In this document: positions 6,245 through 14,359 of the stretch, piece by piece
How positions within the stretch are numbered: position 1 is the first letter of the stretch
Layout of the letters: every line of letters starts with the position of its first letter
Source of the DNA: SHAN690 sp040905305
GTDB lineage: Bacteria > Bacteroidota > Bacteroidia > Flavobacteriales_G > Salibacteraceae
NCBI GenBank assembly: GCA_040905305.1
Contig: JBBDRU010000132.1
Span: 1-39,346, forward strand
Direction: 5' to 3'
Length of the DNA stretch: 39,346 nt
The notes under the pieces: generated by a model
What the model was told of the DNA's origin: nothing
What the model saw: the letters and a program-made list of their open reading frames with translations, nothing else
Databases searched by the model: none
Made by a program: the position numbers and the translations under genes

Positions 6245-7939
6245 ATGGAATTTACATTAATAGATGGATTAAGAGTGATTGGTGCGCTGGGTCTTTTCAT
6301 TTATGGCATTAAGATCATGAGTGAAAGCATTCAAAAGTCCTTTGGGTCTTTATTGAAGAATTTGATAAACATCATGACCAAGAACAGGTTCACTGGGATT
6401 CTTGCAGGATTTATCATTACTTCTCTGGTCTTTTCTTCTTCAGCCACCACTGTTATGGCTGTGAGTTTTGTGAACATTGGCTTGATCTCTCTTGCCGAAT
6501 CGGTGAGTATAATGCTCGGTGCAAACATCGGCACCACCATCATCACCTGGCTTGTTTCAGTGTTTGGGTTTAATGCCAATTTTTCTACGATTTATCTGAT
6601 CATTTTTGCCCTCGGCACTCCTCTAATCTTTTCCGGAAAACAACATTTAAAATATTTTGGAGGCTTTGTTTTTGGTGTGGCTTTATTGTTCCTCGGACTT
6701 TCAGAGTTATTGAACACCGTTCCCAACTTTCAAAATAGTCAATACCTTGTTGATTTTTACGAGCAAAGTGTTCCCTTAGGTTTCTTCACCAATATATTCT
6801 TTGTGTTGATTGGGGCGATGCTTGCAGTGATCATTCAATCTTCAAGCGCATCTATAGTGTTCACCCAGGTGCTTTGCTTCAGTAATATTATTCCGTTTGA
6901 AGTGGCTATCCCTATGGTGCTCGGTCAGAATTTTGGAAGAACCATCAATACTGAAATGGCCAGTATCTCAGGAAATGTTTTCGCAAAGCGTTCTGCACGT
7001 ATTCACTCGCTGGTAAATATTTTAGGGTTGATTTGGATGACCATAGCCTTAGTGTTTATACCGATTAATGATGGCCTCGATTATATCATGGTAAATCTAT
7101 TTGGCATGGCATCGGTTTACGAATCTATAAGCGCCCCGATTGGGATTGCTTTATTTCACACGCTATACAACATCATGAACGTAAGCCTCATGGTTTGGTT
7201 TATTCCGCAACTCGTAAGGCTGGCCACCAATACCATTAAGTCACGTGGTGAAACAGATGAGGCCTTTAGACTTGAGCGCATAAGTGTTGGCATCATGTCA
7301 ACTCCAGAGATGTCCATCATAGAAGCTCAAAAAGAAGTTGCAAAATTTGGTGAACTGGTCAAAAGAATGAACACTTTTACTCAGAGCTTGCTCACTGGGA
7401 GAAACATGAATAACATCCAATCAACCATTCAAAAAGTAAAGAAATACGAGATCATTACAGATAAGATTGAGCGGGATGTTGCCGATTACCTTGCCTCTAT
7501 TTCTCAAGGAGAAATGAGCGAAAACACTAGTATAAGAATCAGAGGAATGCTCAGTATAATTGGAGATCTGGAGCGTATTGGAGACATTTACTATCAAATT
7601 TCCAAGATTTTAGAAAGAAAGGTTCAAAACAAAATATGGTTCACTCCAGAACAAAGACAGAATATAATGGAAATGTTAGCCATTCTGGAAGAGGCGCTGG
7701 ACATCATGTGCAAAAACCTGGACAAAAACTATTCAGAGGTTTCAAAAACCGAGGCTCTTGCAAAAGAACAACAGTTGAATGCTTTTCGAAAAAAGATAAG
7801 AAAGGCACATTTCAAAAATGTAGAGAAGGGCGAATACGATTTTAAAACAGCCACGGTCTATAGTGATTTATTCAACTATCTGGAAAAAGTGGGTGATCAC
7901 GTGATCAACGTAACGGAAGGGGTTATGGGTGAAATTTAA
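6245..7939 (+). CDS. Na+/phosphate cotransporter with C-terminal PhoU domain
   Basis: A 564-residue protein counting from the ATG at 6245 (a TTG 6 bases upstream is possible). The N-terminal 330 residues hold the two inverted Na_Pi_cotrans repeats: GLFIYGIKIMSESIQKSF near residue 15, SSSATTVM near residue 65 with GANIGTTI near residue 93, then the second repeat IIQSSSASIVFTQ near residue 200 and GQNFGRTINTE near residue 230. Residues from about 350 to the end are a helical PhoU-like domain (IKRMNTF-like helices, RGMLSIIGDLERIGDIYY, YLEKVGDHVINVTEG) that probably gates the transporter or links it to phosphate signalling. One oddity is that the first QSSS motif reads FSSS, losing the conserved Gln. 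It ends five bases before the convergent porin gene. Confidence 0.93.
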   Translation: MEFTLIDGLRVIGALGLFIYGIKIMSESIQKSFGSLLKNLINIMTKNRFTGILAGFIITSLVFSSSATTVMAVSFVNIGLISLAESVSIMLGANIGTTIITWLVSVFGFNANFSTIYLIIFALGTPLIFSGKQHLKYFGGFVFGVALLFLGLSELLNTVPNFQNSQYLVDFYEQSVPLGFFTNIFFVLIGAMLAVIIQSSSASIVFTQVLCFSNIIPFEVAIPMVLGQNFGRTINTEMASISGNVFAKRSARIHSLVNILGLIWMTIALVFIPINDGLDYIMVNLFGMASVYESISAPIGIALFHTLYNIMNVSLMVWFIPQLVRLATNTIKSRGETDEAFRLERISVGIMSTPEMSIIEAQKEVAKFGELVKRMNTFTQSLLTGRNMNNIQSTIQKVKKYEIITDKIERDVADYLASISQGEMSENTSIRIRGMLSIIGDLERIGDIYYQISKILERKVQNKIWFTPEQRQNIMEMLAILEEALDIMCKNLDKNYSEVSKTEALAKEQQLNAFRKKIRKAHFKNVEKGEYDFKTATVYSDLFNYLEKVGDHVINVTEGVMGEI

Positions 7940-7944
7940 CTCCC

Positions 7945-9189
7945 TTATCTAAAATTGATCTGTGCCTGCAACCTAAGCAGATTTCCCGTTTGAAAATTAT
8001 CCTGATTCTGAAAATCTTCATATCGTCTTCTTGAAATGGTATAAATGGCCACCAGCTCAAATTGCTTTACAGGAGACCATTCCACTCCAATTTCCAAGTC
8101 TCGCACAGTATAACTTCTTGCATCTCTTTCGTGCTTTTTACCTCCCTGATAATACTGATACTTAATAAATGGCATAAGAAACTGATTTTCTAACGGTACA
8201 TTAAACATGGTTTGGATATAACCTCCTTTTAAATCCTGTACCTCAATTGAATCGGTAAATTTGTTAAACTCTGGGCCTTTGCCTACGTTATATTCGGCCT
8301 GAAAACCGAAGGGTTTTGGATAGAGCACAAACGAACCTGCAACGCGTTGATCGAGGTAATTACGATCATGAGTTAGTTTTACTCCAGGACTTATTTCGTT
8401 GTCACGCATTACATACTTCCCTGTATATGCCTGAACACCAGCTTCAATGACCTGATTCTTCAGTTCAAAAGGAAATGTAAGCCGAGAAACCACGTGCGGT
8501 TCATCATTCAGCTCAGGGCTATTTGCGGTTTGACCATTATATACTCCTAACCCAAAGACTCCATAATCTCCGGAGCCCTTCAAGCCAGAGCTGACCAACT
8601 CTCTAAAAAGCTCTCGTTTCGCTTTAGGTGCAAAATAAAAAAACACTCCCAAATCACGTTCATTTGCAATAGCACTATTTAATGGATCGTTTCGGTCAAG
8701 TGCTAATCGATTTTGGCTCGATTGCATGTTTTCAAAACCATACGGAATCTTACTCTGCCCCACACGAAAACGAAAAGTATTATTCTGATCTAACCCAATA
8801 TCAAAATATGCATCCCTCAACTGCACAAAGTGCAATCGGTCTGATCTTGGGCTGCTTGCAAAATCGGGTTGAATGTAGAAATAAACTTTTTTGCTAATCT
8901 GGCCATAAAAGATGACACGGGTTCTTCTAATAAAAAAACCTCCGTCTCCTCCCCAGGATTTATCGCACTGTTCACAACCGAGGTTTTCATTTGTTTCAAG
9001 TAATCTGTTGTATCGAACTTGAGCATATCCTCTGATCGAAAAATTATCATACCATTTATTAGCCATCACCGGATTGGTCGGAATCGAAGTTCCCAGACTA
9101 AATAAACTATCTTTTTGTGCATGGAGTTGACTTTGACAGAAAAAAAGAAAAAGTATAAAATACAACGGGGCTGAAAAATGTTGTTTCAT
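7945..9189 (-). CDS. Phosphate-selective porin, OprO/OprP family
   Basis: A 414-residue outer-membrane protein with a cleavable signal peptide ending QLHAQ near residue 25. The mature part is a beta-barrel pattern of alternating residues with aromatic girdles. Family stretches include FSIRGYAQVRYNRL near residue 50, GGFFIRRTRVIFYGQ near residue 82, RVGQSKIPYGFENMQSS near residue 140, and the final VAIYTISRRRYEDF with a C-terminal Phe-Arg. OprO/OprP porins form trimers with Arg/Lys-lined pores that favour phosphate and pyrophosphate. It converges on the Na/Pi cotransporter and completes an outer- plus inner-membrane phosphate path. A TTAACA-repeat region sits about 190 bases upstream of its start. 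Confidence 0.88.
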   Translation of the reverse strand: MKQHFSAPLYFILFLFFCQSQLHAQKDSLFSLGTSIPTNPVMANKWYDNFSIRGYAQVRYNRLLETNENLGCEQCDKSWGGDGGFFIRRTRVIFYGQISKKVYFYIQPDFASSPRSDRLHFVQLRDAYFDIGLDQNNTFRFRVGQSKIPYGFENMQSSQNRLALDRNDPLNSAIANERDLGVFFYFAPKAKRELFRELVSSGLKGSGDYGVFGLGVYNGQTANSPELNDEPHVVSRLTFPFELKNQVIEAGVQAYTGKYVMRDNEISPGVKLTHDRNYLDQRVAGSFVLYPKPFGFQAEYNVGKGPEFNKFTDSIEVQDLKGGYIQTMFNVPLENQFLMPFIKYQYYQGGKKHERDARSYTVRDLEIGVEWSPVKQFELVAIYTISRRRYEDFQNQDNFQTGNLLRLQAQINFR

Positions 9190-9666
9190 GGTGGTTTTAA
9201 CAAAAGGTTTTACCGATTCATTTTGGCTGCAAAGATTTTCAGACCGCTCAATTATGAAACCTTTAATTAATGCTTATAACCTTTTGATAACATTGATTTT
9301 TATTTCTAATCATTTAGCCTGCATAGCTATGTCATTTTTACCTATTGTTTATCAATATTTTAGACACCTTCTTAATATTAGCTTAACATTAACATTGACC
9401 AACATCAACATTAGCTTAATGTTAATTTTTTTCAAGCCAATCTTTACTCAATGTAAAGACCCCCGACAAATTCATCTTCTGCGAGGTGTTTTAGGCACAT
9501 AAATTTTGCTTTCCAACATCGGTTTTCTGCTAGTTATGCTGGCAAAGATTTCATCAGTACATTTTCAGATTCCTCTCTCATCATATTCCGATTTACTATC
9601 TCGTTATATGACATGCAAACCAAAACCGAGCTAAACATTACTTTTACGCCTTTCAAAAATGGAACG
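9190..9666. other. Divergent intergenic region between the phosphate porin and the PaaE-like reductase
   Basis: About 475 bases with no convincing gene; a rightward reading frame at 9188-9502 has no domain and lies over AT-rich DNA. It contains a dense block of repeats at 9377-9426 and a partial copy, ATAACATTGA, at 9287-9296. A near-match to the -7 box (AATCTTTG on the minus strand, about 9232-9239) could serve the porin. An upstream ATG for the reductase at 9613 is possible but adds residues absent from the family. Confidence 0.6.
9377..9426. promoter_or_regulatory. Composite TTAACA/AACATT repeat operator
   Basis: The block contains TTAACA-TTAACA (9383-9394), then two 12-base direct repeats AACATTAACATT (9385-9396) and AACATCAACATT (9401-9412) spaced by GACC, giving a 16-base period. 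ATTAGCTTAA occurs twice, at 9377-9386 and 9410-9419, exactly 33 bases apart. TTAACATTAA (9383-9392) and TTAATGTTAA (9416-9425) are perfect inverted partners. The core TTAACrTTAACAT is shared with 4224-4236 upstream of the PiT operon. I infer a binding site for a phosphate-response regulator acting on the porin; it could instead control the divergent reductase. Confidence 0.5.
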
Positions 9667-10749
9667 ATGCCAAAATTTCACTCATTAGCCGTTAGCGATG
9701 TTAGAAAAGAAACGGAAGACACAGTTTCTGTAGCCTTTGAGGTGCCCGCTGAGCTTAAGGAACAGTATAAATTCATTCAAGGCCAATACCTTACATTCAA
9801 GCTAAACATTGGTGGCGAAGAGATAAGAAGGAGTTACTCCATCTGCACCAGTCCGCTTGATAACGAACTTCGCGTGGCGATCAAAAAAGTTGAAGGTGGC
9901 CGATTTTCAACCTTTGCGAATGAAACCCTGAAGGTTGGAGATGAGTTAGAAGTGATGACTCCATTGGGGCGCTTTTACACGAAGCTTAACCCCGAAAACG
10001 AAAACCACTACGTTGCATTTGTTGCCGGAAGTGGCATAACCCCTGTTATGTCTCACATGCGCACAATTTTGGAAGTGGAGCCTAAAAGTGTTTTTACGCT
10101 CATCTATGGAAACAAATCATCTAGCACCATCATTTTTAAAGAAGACATTGATGACTTGAAGAATGAATATATGGAACGATTGAGGGTCTTCCATGTGCTC
10201 AGCCGCGAACAGAATGAAGTCCCCCTTCTTTTTGGACGCATCGATCAGGAAAAGTGCAAACTGTTTTTGAAATATTTTATCGATCCCCAAAGCATTGACG
10301 AAGTTTTTATTTGTGGGCCAGCCCCAATGATTGATAGTGTAAGAACCGAATTGAATGCGGCAAATATCGACCGCAAAAAGATCCACTTTGAACTCTTCGC
10401 TTCACCTCAGCAATTGGCAGACAACCAAAATAAAAAAACCGTCAAACGAGAGAAAAAAGATGGGTTTCAGGCAAAAGTTAGCGTTATCCTCGATGGCATC
10501 ACCACTGAATTCACTATGAATTCAGAAGATGACAATATTCTAGACGCTGCATTGAAAAACGGGGCAGACCTTCCTTTTGCTTGCAAGGGAGGCGTTTGCG
10601 CCACTTGCAGGGCTAAACTAGAAAAGGGAAAAGTAGAGATGGACGTAAATTATTCCCTCGAGCCCGATGAACTAAAACGAGGCTTTATTCTTACGTGCCA
10701 ATCGCATCCAACCTCAGAATCTGTTGTGGTAAATTTTGATGAGGCATAA
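9667..10749 (+). CDS. paaE: PaaE-like FAD/NAD(P)H reductase with C-terminal 2Fe-2S ferredoxin domain
   Basis: From the ATG at 9667 (MPKFHSLAVSDVRKE, aligning with PaaE N-termini) the product is 360 residues. Domain order is FAD-binding barrel (RRSYSICTSP near residue 58), NAD(P)-binding fold (VAGSGITPVMSHM near residue 123; CGPAPMID near 220) and plant-type ferredoxin domain with CKGGVCATC near residue 310 and the fourth Cys in LTCQSHP. PaaE passes electrons from NADPH to the PaaABCD oxygenase that epoxidises phenylacetyl-CoA. No paaABCD genes are adjacent, but paaJ-, paaI- and paaH-like genes lie 25 kb away in this window. A stand-alone reductase for another oxygenase or a lipid desaturase is the alternative. 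Confidence 0.8.
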   Translation: MPKFHSLAVSDVRKETEDTVSVAFEVPAELKEQYKFIQGQYLTFKLNIGGEEIRRSYSICTSPLDNELRVAIKKVEGGRFSTFANETLKVGDELEVMTPLGRFYTKLNPENENHYVAFVAGSGITPVMSHMRTILEVEPKSVFTLIYGNKSSSTIIFKEDIDDLKNEYMERLRVFHVLSREQNEVPLLFGRIDQEKCKLFLKYFIDPQSIDEVFICGPAPMIDSVRTELNAANIDRKKIHFELFASPQQLADNQNKKTVKREKKDGFQAKVSVILDGITTEFTMNSEDDNILDAALKNGADLPFACKGGVCATCRAKLEKGKVEMDVNYSLEPDELKRGFILTCQSHPTSESVVVNFDEA

Positions 10750-10818
10750 GTCTTATCACTTTCTGATATAAAAGCTTGAATTTTTGATTCGCACGGTGTT
10801 TAATTAAGCAATCCTAGC

Positions 10819-10826
10819 CATATTTG
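10819..10826 (+). promoter_or_regulatory. Near-consensus -7 box before the threonine dehydrogenase gene
   Basis: CATATTTG differs at one position from TAnnTTTG and lies 16 bases upstream of the ATG at 10843. The position fits the short leaders seen at panD and cysS in this window. No clear -33 element was found. Confidence 0.3.
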
Positions 10827-10842
10827 CGCAAAGCAATAAAGC

Positions 10843-11796
10843 ATGAGTGACACGCGTATTTTAGTAATAGGAGCCTGCGGGCAGGTAGGAACAGAGTTGG
10901 TAGAAGAATTGGCTTCCACGTTTGGCAATGAAGCCATAATCGCCTCAGATATAAGAGACCAAGCCCAGTTTGATGTTGAATACATTAAATTAGATGTGTT
11001 AGATCGGAAAAAAGTACGCGAGACCATTGTATCAAAAAAAATTACAGACGTGTATCATCTGGCGGCTTTACTCTCTGCCACCGCAGAGCAAAACCCAGAG
11101 TTTGGATGGAAATTAAACATGGACGGCTTGTTCTCGATTCTCGATTTGGGGAAGGAAGGAATTCTGAAGAAAATATTTTGGCCTAGTTCAATTGCCGTGT
11201 TTGGACCAACCACACCCCGCCAAAACACACCTCAACAAACCATTATAGAACCAACAACCGTTTATGGTATTTCAAAATTTGCAGGAGAGCGTTGGTGCCA
11301 ATATTACTACGATCGTTGGGGAGTAGATGTACGCAGTGTGCGTTATCCAGGGTTAATTGGGTACAAATCGTTGCCCGGTGGTGGCACAACAGATTATGCC
11401 GTTGATATTTTTCATCAAGCGTTAAAATACGGGAGCTACGAGTGTTTTCTCAACTCAACTACTGACCTGCCCATGATGTATATGAGCGATGCTGTTAAAG
11501 CAACGCTGGATATCATGGCAGCTCCTTCTGATGCGATTAAGATCAGATCGAGTTATAACATATCAGCCATGAGTTTCAGCCCCGAGCAGATCGCAGAAGA
11601 AATCAAAAAGCACCTACCGGAATTTAAAATCTCGTACGAACCTGATTTTCGACAGGAAATAGCAGAAAACTGGCCAGGATCAATCAATGACGATCAAGCG
11701 CGCAAAGACTGGAATTGGAAGCATAGCTTCAATTTAGAGGATTTAGTCAGTGACATGCTTCAAAACCTTCGCACACGAATGAACGTATCAGCATAA
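10843..11796 (+). CDS. tdh: L-threonine 3-dehydrogenase (SDR type)
   Basis: A 317-residue extended short-chain dehydrogenase. The Rossmann motif GACGQVGTE is at residues 9-17, the catalytic Ser is in PSSIAVFGPTTP near residue 120, and the YxxxK pair is in TVYGISKFAGE near residue 143. VYHLAALLSATAEQNP and YPGLIGYKSLPGGGTTDY are characteristic of the SDR-type threonine dehydrogenase found in Bacteroidota, not the zinc-dependent enzyme. It oxidises L-threonine to 2-amino-3-ketobutyrate with NAD+, normally passed to a KBL ligase to give glycine and acetyl-CoA. The kbl gene is not in this window. Length and motifs are complete. Confidence 0.9.
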   Translation: MSDTRILVIGACGQVGTELVEELASTFGNEAIIASDIRDQAQFDVEYIKLDVLDRKKVRETIVSKKITDVYHLAALLSATAEQNPEFGWKLNMDGLFSILDLGKEGILKKIFWPSSIAVFGPTTPRQNTPQQTIIEPTTVYGISKFAGERWCQYYYDRWGVDVRSVRYPGLIGYKSLPGGGTTDYAVDIFHQALKYGSYECFLNSTTDLPMMYMSDAVKATLDIMAAPSDAIKIRSSYNISAMSFSPEQIAEEIKKHLPEFKISYEPDFRQEIAENWPGSINDDQARKDWNWKHSFNLEDLVSDMLQNLRTRMNVSA

Positions 11797-11884
11797 CATT
11801 AAGAGCCCCGCAATGCATCAAAGAACGATTGAAGTCTTAGAAATAAGTTTATCTTTTCGGCCGATTTTGAAGATTAAATCATCC

Positions 11885-12763
11885 ATGAAAATACTTTTTT
11901 TAATAATCACACTTTTCGTTTCAGGTAGCATTTATGCTCAAAACCAAACGAACGAAGCAGGGCGAAAAATTGGATATTGGAAAATTACCGGAGCAGATAA
12001 GTCCACGCCCGGTTATTCAGATGATGCGATCGTTGAAGAAGGGGAGTTTATGGAAGGGCGTAAAGTTGGCGTTTGGAAGGCCTACTATCCTTCTGGTGAG
12101 TTAAAAAGCGAAATCACGTATGATAATGGGCGCCCAAAAGGACCATATACCACCTACTATAACAACGGACAGATTGAAGAAAAAGGAAATTGGAGCCTGA
12201 ATAAGAATCAGGGAAAATTTACCCGTTATTATGAAAACGGCCAGGTGCAACAAGACTTCACTTTCGATGACTCCGGCAAAAGAAATGGAACCCAAAAGTA
12301 CTTCCATGAAAATGGTCAACTGATGATGGAAGGAAGCTGGAATGGTGGCAAAGAAGACGGAGAGATAAAAGAATATTTCGCCAATGGAGATCTCAAGTCC
12401 GTCCGTGTCTTTAACGGTGGCAGAATGGATGCATCGAAATCTACATTTAATAAACCCAGTAAACCTGAAGTAGCGGCTACCAAACAACCGGAGCCTGTTA
12501 AAGATGAAAACAACAAAGTCAAAACGACCAGATCCATTCAAACCGCAGAGGCTAAACCTAATATTGGCAATTTTGATGGGAATGGGCAGCACACGCTCTA
12601 CAACAAAAACCGTCAAATTTCGCAAAAAGGTATTTTCAAAGACGGCAGGTTAATGGACGGGAAGGTTTACCGGTACACCCGAGATGGTATTTTGACAAAA
12701 GTGGAAGTTTACCAAAACGGTTCATATGTTGGTGATGGTGTTATCACCGATGACATGAAATAA
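11885..12763 (+). CDS. Secreted MORN/YwqK-repeat protein
   Basis: From the ATG at 11885 (MKILFL) the product has 292 residues and a signal peptide ending SIYAQ near residue 18. Residues from about 45 to 190 hold five or six repeats of the form GxWKxYYxNGxLxxExxYxNG (for example VGVWKAYYPSGELKSE and TYYNNGQIEEKGNW), the MORN-like repeat of the family often labelled YwqK antitoxin. A Lys/Pro/Glu-rich linker separates these from two more repeats near the C-terminus. In Bacteroidota these secreted versions are common and are not linked to any toxin; no toxin gene is adjacent here. Their function is unknown, perhaps envelope binding. An upstream in-frame ATG at 11813 would spoil the signal peptide. 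Confidence 0.75.
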   Translation: MKILFLIITLFVSGSIYAQNQTNEAGRKIGYWKITGADKSTPGYSDDAIVEEGEFMEGRKVGVWKAYYPSGELKSEITYDNGRPKGPYTTYYNNGQIEEKGNWSLNKNQGKFTRYYENGQVQQDFTFDDSGKRNGTQKYFHENGQLMMEGSWNGGKEDGEIKEYFANGDLKSVRVFNGGRMDASKSTFNKPSKPEVAATKQPEPVKDENNKVKTTRSIQTAEAKPNIGNFDGNGQHTLYNKNRQISQKGIFKDGRLMDGKVYRYTRDGILTKVEVYQNGSYVGDGVITDDMK

Positions 12764-12864
12764 TACAACAGCACAGCGCCTAAGGTTTTGGCTCCTCAAT
12801 CTTGATGGCATATTTATCGTCAAAACCATTCACTATTCCTATCGATTTGCAGCTGCGCACCCGT

Positions 12865-12872
12865 TATATTTG
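12865..12872 (+). promoter_or_regulatory. Bacteroidota-type -7 box for cysS
   Basis: TATATTTG is a full match to TAnnTTTG and sits 17 bases upstream of the cysS ATG at 12890. A TTTG at 12846-12849 could be the -33 element, although the 15-base spacer is shorter than usual. Confidence 0.45.
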
Positions 12873-12889
12873 CGGGCGAATTGCACGAC

Positions 12890-14359
12890 ATGGAAAATCA
12901 ATTGCACATTTACAATACGCTTTCGGGAAAGAAGGAGCTTTTCGAACCCTTAAACCCGCCTTTTGTTGGGCTTTATGTTTGTGGCCCTACGGTTTATAGC
13001 GATGTTCATTTAGGCAATTGCCGAACCTTTATTTCATTTGATTTGATAAACCGCTACTTGCGTCATCTTGGCTATAAGGTGCGTTATGTGCGAAACATTA
13101 CGGATGCAGGCCACCTTGAAAATGATGCTGATGAGGGAGAAGATAAAATCAGCAAAAGAGCGAGGCTTGAATCGCTGGAGCCGATGGAAATAGTGCAGAT
13201 TTACACGATCGACTTTCATGACAAAATGCGCATTTTCAATACGCTTTCTCCAGACATAGAGCCCACGGCAACAGGTCACATCATAGAGCAAATTGACATC
13301 ATCCAAAAAATCCTGGAAAAAGGCTTGGCTTATGAAGTAAATGGCTCGGTATATTTTGACGTTTTAAAATACAATGAAGCTGAGCGATATGGAATGCTCT
13401 CAGGTAGAAAAGTGGAGGAATTGCTTTCGGGTTCGCGTGCGTTAGACGGACAAGAAGAAAAACGTAACCCGCTTGATTTTGCACTATGGAAGAAAGCATC
13501 TCCATCACACATCATGCGATGGAACTCACCATGGGGTGTTGGTTTTCCCGGTTGGCATCTCGAATGCTCCGTAATGAGCACTAAGTATCTAGGTGATACT
13601 TTTGACATTCACGGTGGAGGAATGGATCTAAAATTTCCACACCACGAATGCGAGATTGCGCAAAACCATGCCGCCAACGGCCAACATGCTGTTCGATACT
13701 GGCTTCACGGAAACATGCTGACATTTGAAGGCACAAAAATGTCCAAGTCACTGGGTAACTCCATCCTTCCGGATGAGTTATTCACCGGTGAGCATAAACT
13801 ATTAAGTCGTGGATTTCACCCAATGGTAGTCCGCTTTTTTATGATGCAAGCACATTATGGAAGTACTTTAGATTTTTCAAATGAAGCGCTCGAAGCAGCT
13901 GAGAAAGGCTTCCAACGATTGATGGCTAGTTTAAAAATCCTGAGCACACTACCCACATCAGAGCAAAGCGATATAGATGCCGATGCTTATGAGCAGCAGT
14001 TTTACGCAGCGATGAACGATGACTTTAACAGTCCGATCCTTATTTCGCATTTGTTTGATTTAGCTAAAAAAATCAACGCAGCAGCGGAAGGTCGGGTAAA
14101 GATCAGTGCTGCTGCAAAGGAAAAACTCGAAAAGCTGGTGGATGCATTTGTTTTTGATGTTCTCGGCCTCCAGGCCATTGAAGATTCCGGAGACAGCGCA
14201 TTGATTAACGGCCTGATGAATGTTATTTTAGATGTAAGGATGCGGGCACGTTCCAACAAAGACTGGGCAACTTCTGATGCTATTCGAGATCAGTTGGCAG
14301 CATTGAAAATTGTAGTAAAAGACGGTAAAGAAGGCGCTTCATGGGAAATTGGTCATTAA
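12890..14359 (+). CDS. cysS: Cysteine--tRNA ligase
   Basis: A 489-residue class I aminoacyl-tRNA synthetase counted from the ATG at 12890; a TTG nine bases upstream is unlikely. The zinc/amino-acid site begins with Cys31 in YVCGPTVY, the HIGH-type motif is HLGN at 40-43, further zinc ligands are in GWHLECSVMS and FPHHECEIAQ near residues 210-240, and the KMSKS loop is in EGTKMSKSLGN near residue 270. The C-terminal helical anticodon domain is present (FYAAMNDDFNSP onward). It attaches cysteine to tRNA-Cys and is essential. The last 19 bases overlap the next gene, which starts in another frame, so the downstream genes to 16690 are probably cotranscribed. Confidence 0.97.
   Translation: MENQLHIYNTLSGKKELFEPLNPPFVGLYVCGPTVYSDVHLGNCRTFISFDLINRYLRHLGYKVRYVRNITDAGHLENDADEGEDKISKRARLESLEPMEIVQIYTIDFHDKMRIFNTLSPDIEPTATGHIIEQIDIIQKILEKGLAYEVNGSVYFDVLKYNEAERYGMLSGRKVEELLSGSRALDGQEEKRNPLDFALWKKASPSHIMRWNSPWGVGFPGWHLECSVMSTKYLGDTFDIHGGGMDLKFPHHECEIAQNHAANGQHAVRYWLHGNMLTFEGTKMSKSLGNSILPDELFTGEHKLLSRGFHPMVVRFFMMQAHYGSTLDFSNEALEAAEKGFQRLMASLKILSTLPTSEQSDIDADAYEQQFYAAMNDDFNSPILISHLFDLAKKINAAAEGRVKISAAAKEKLEKLVDAFVFDVLGLQAIEDSGDSALINGLMNVILDVRMRARSNKDWATSDAIRDQLAALKIVVKDGKEGASWEIGH

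Noticed and set aside
9188..9502. Rightward open frame of 104 codons between the porin and the reductase
   Set aside because: It has no signal, domain or plausible start context and covers the AT-rich repeat block; its hydrophobicity comes from T-rich sequence.
9613..9666. Upstream ATG start of the PaaE-like gene
   Set aside because: The extra 18 residues have no counterpart at PaaE N-termini, which begin near MPKFHSLAV.
12101..12625. 174-codon leftward frame inside the YwqK-like gene
   Set aside because: It is antisense to a gene with clear repeats and a signal peptide, and its own translation shows no domain.
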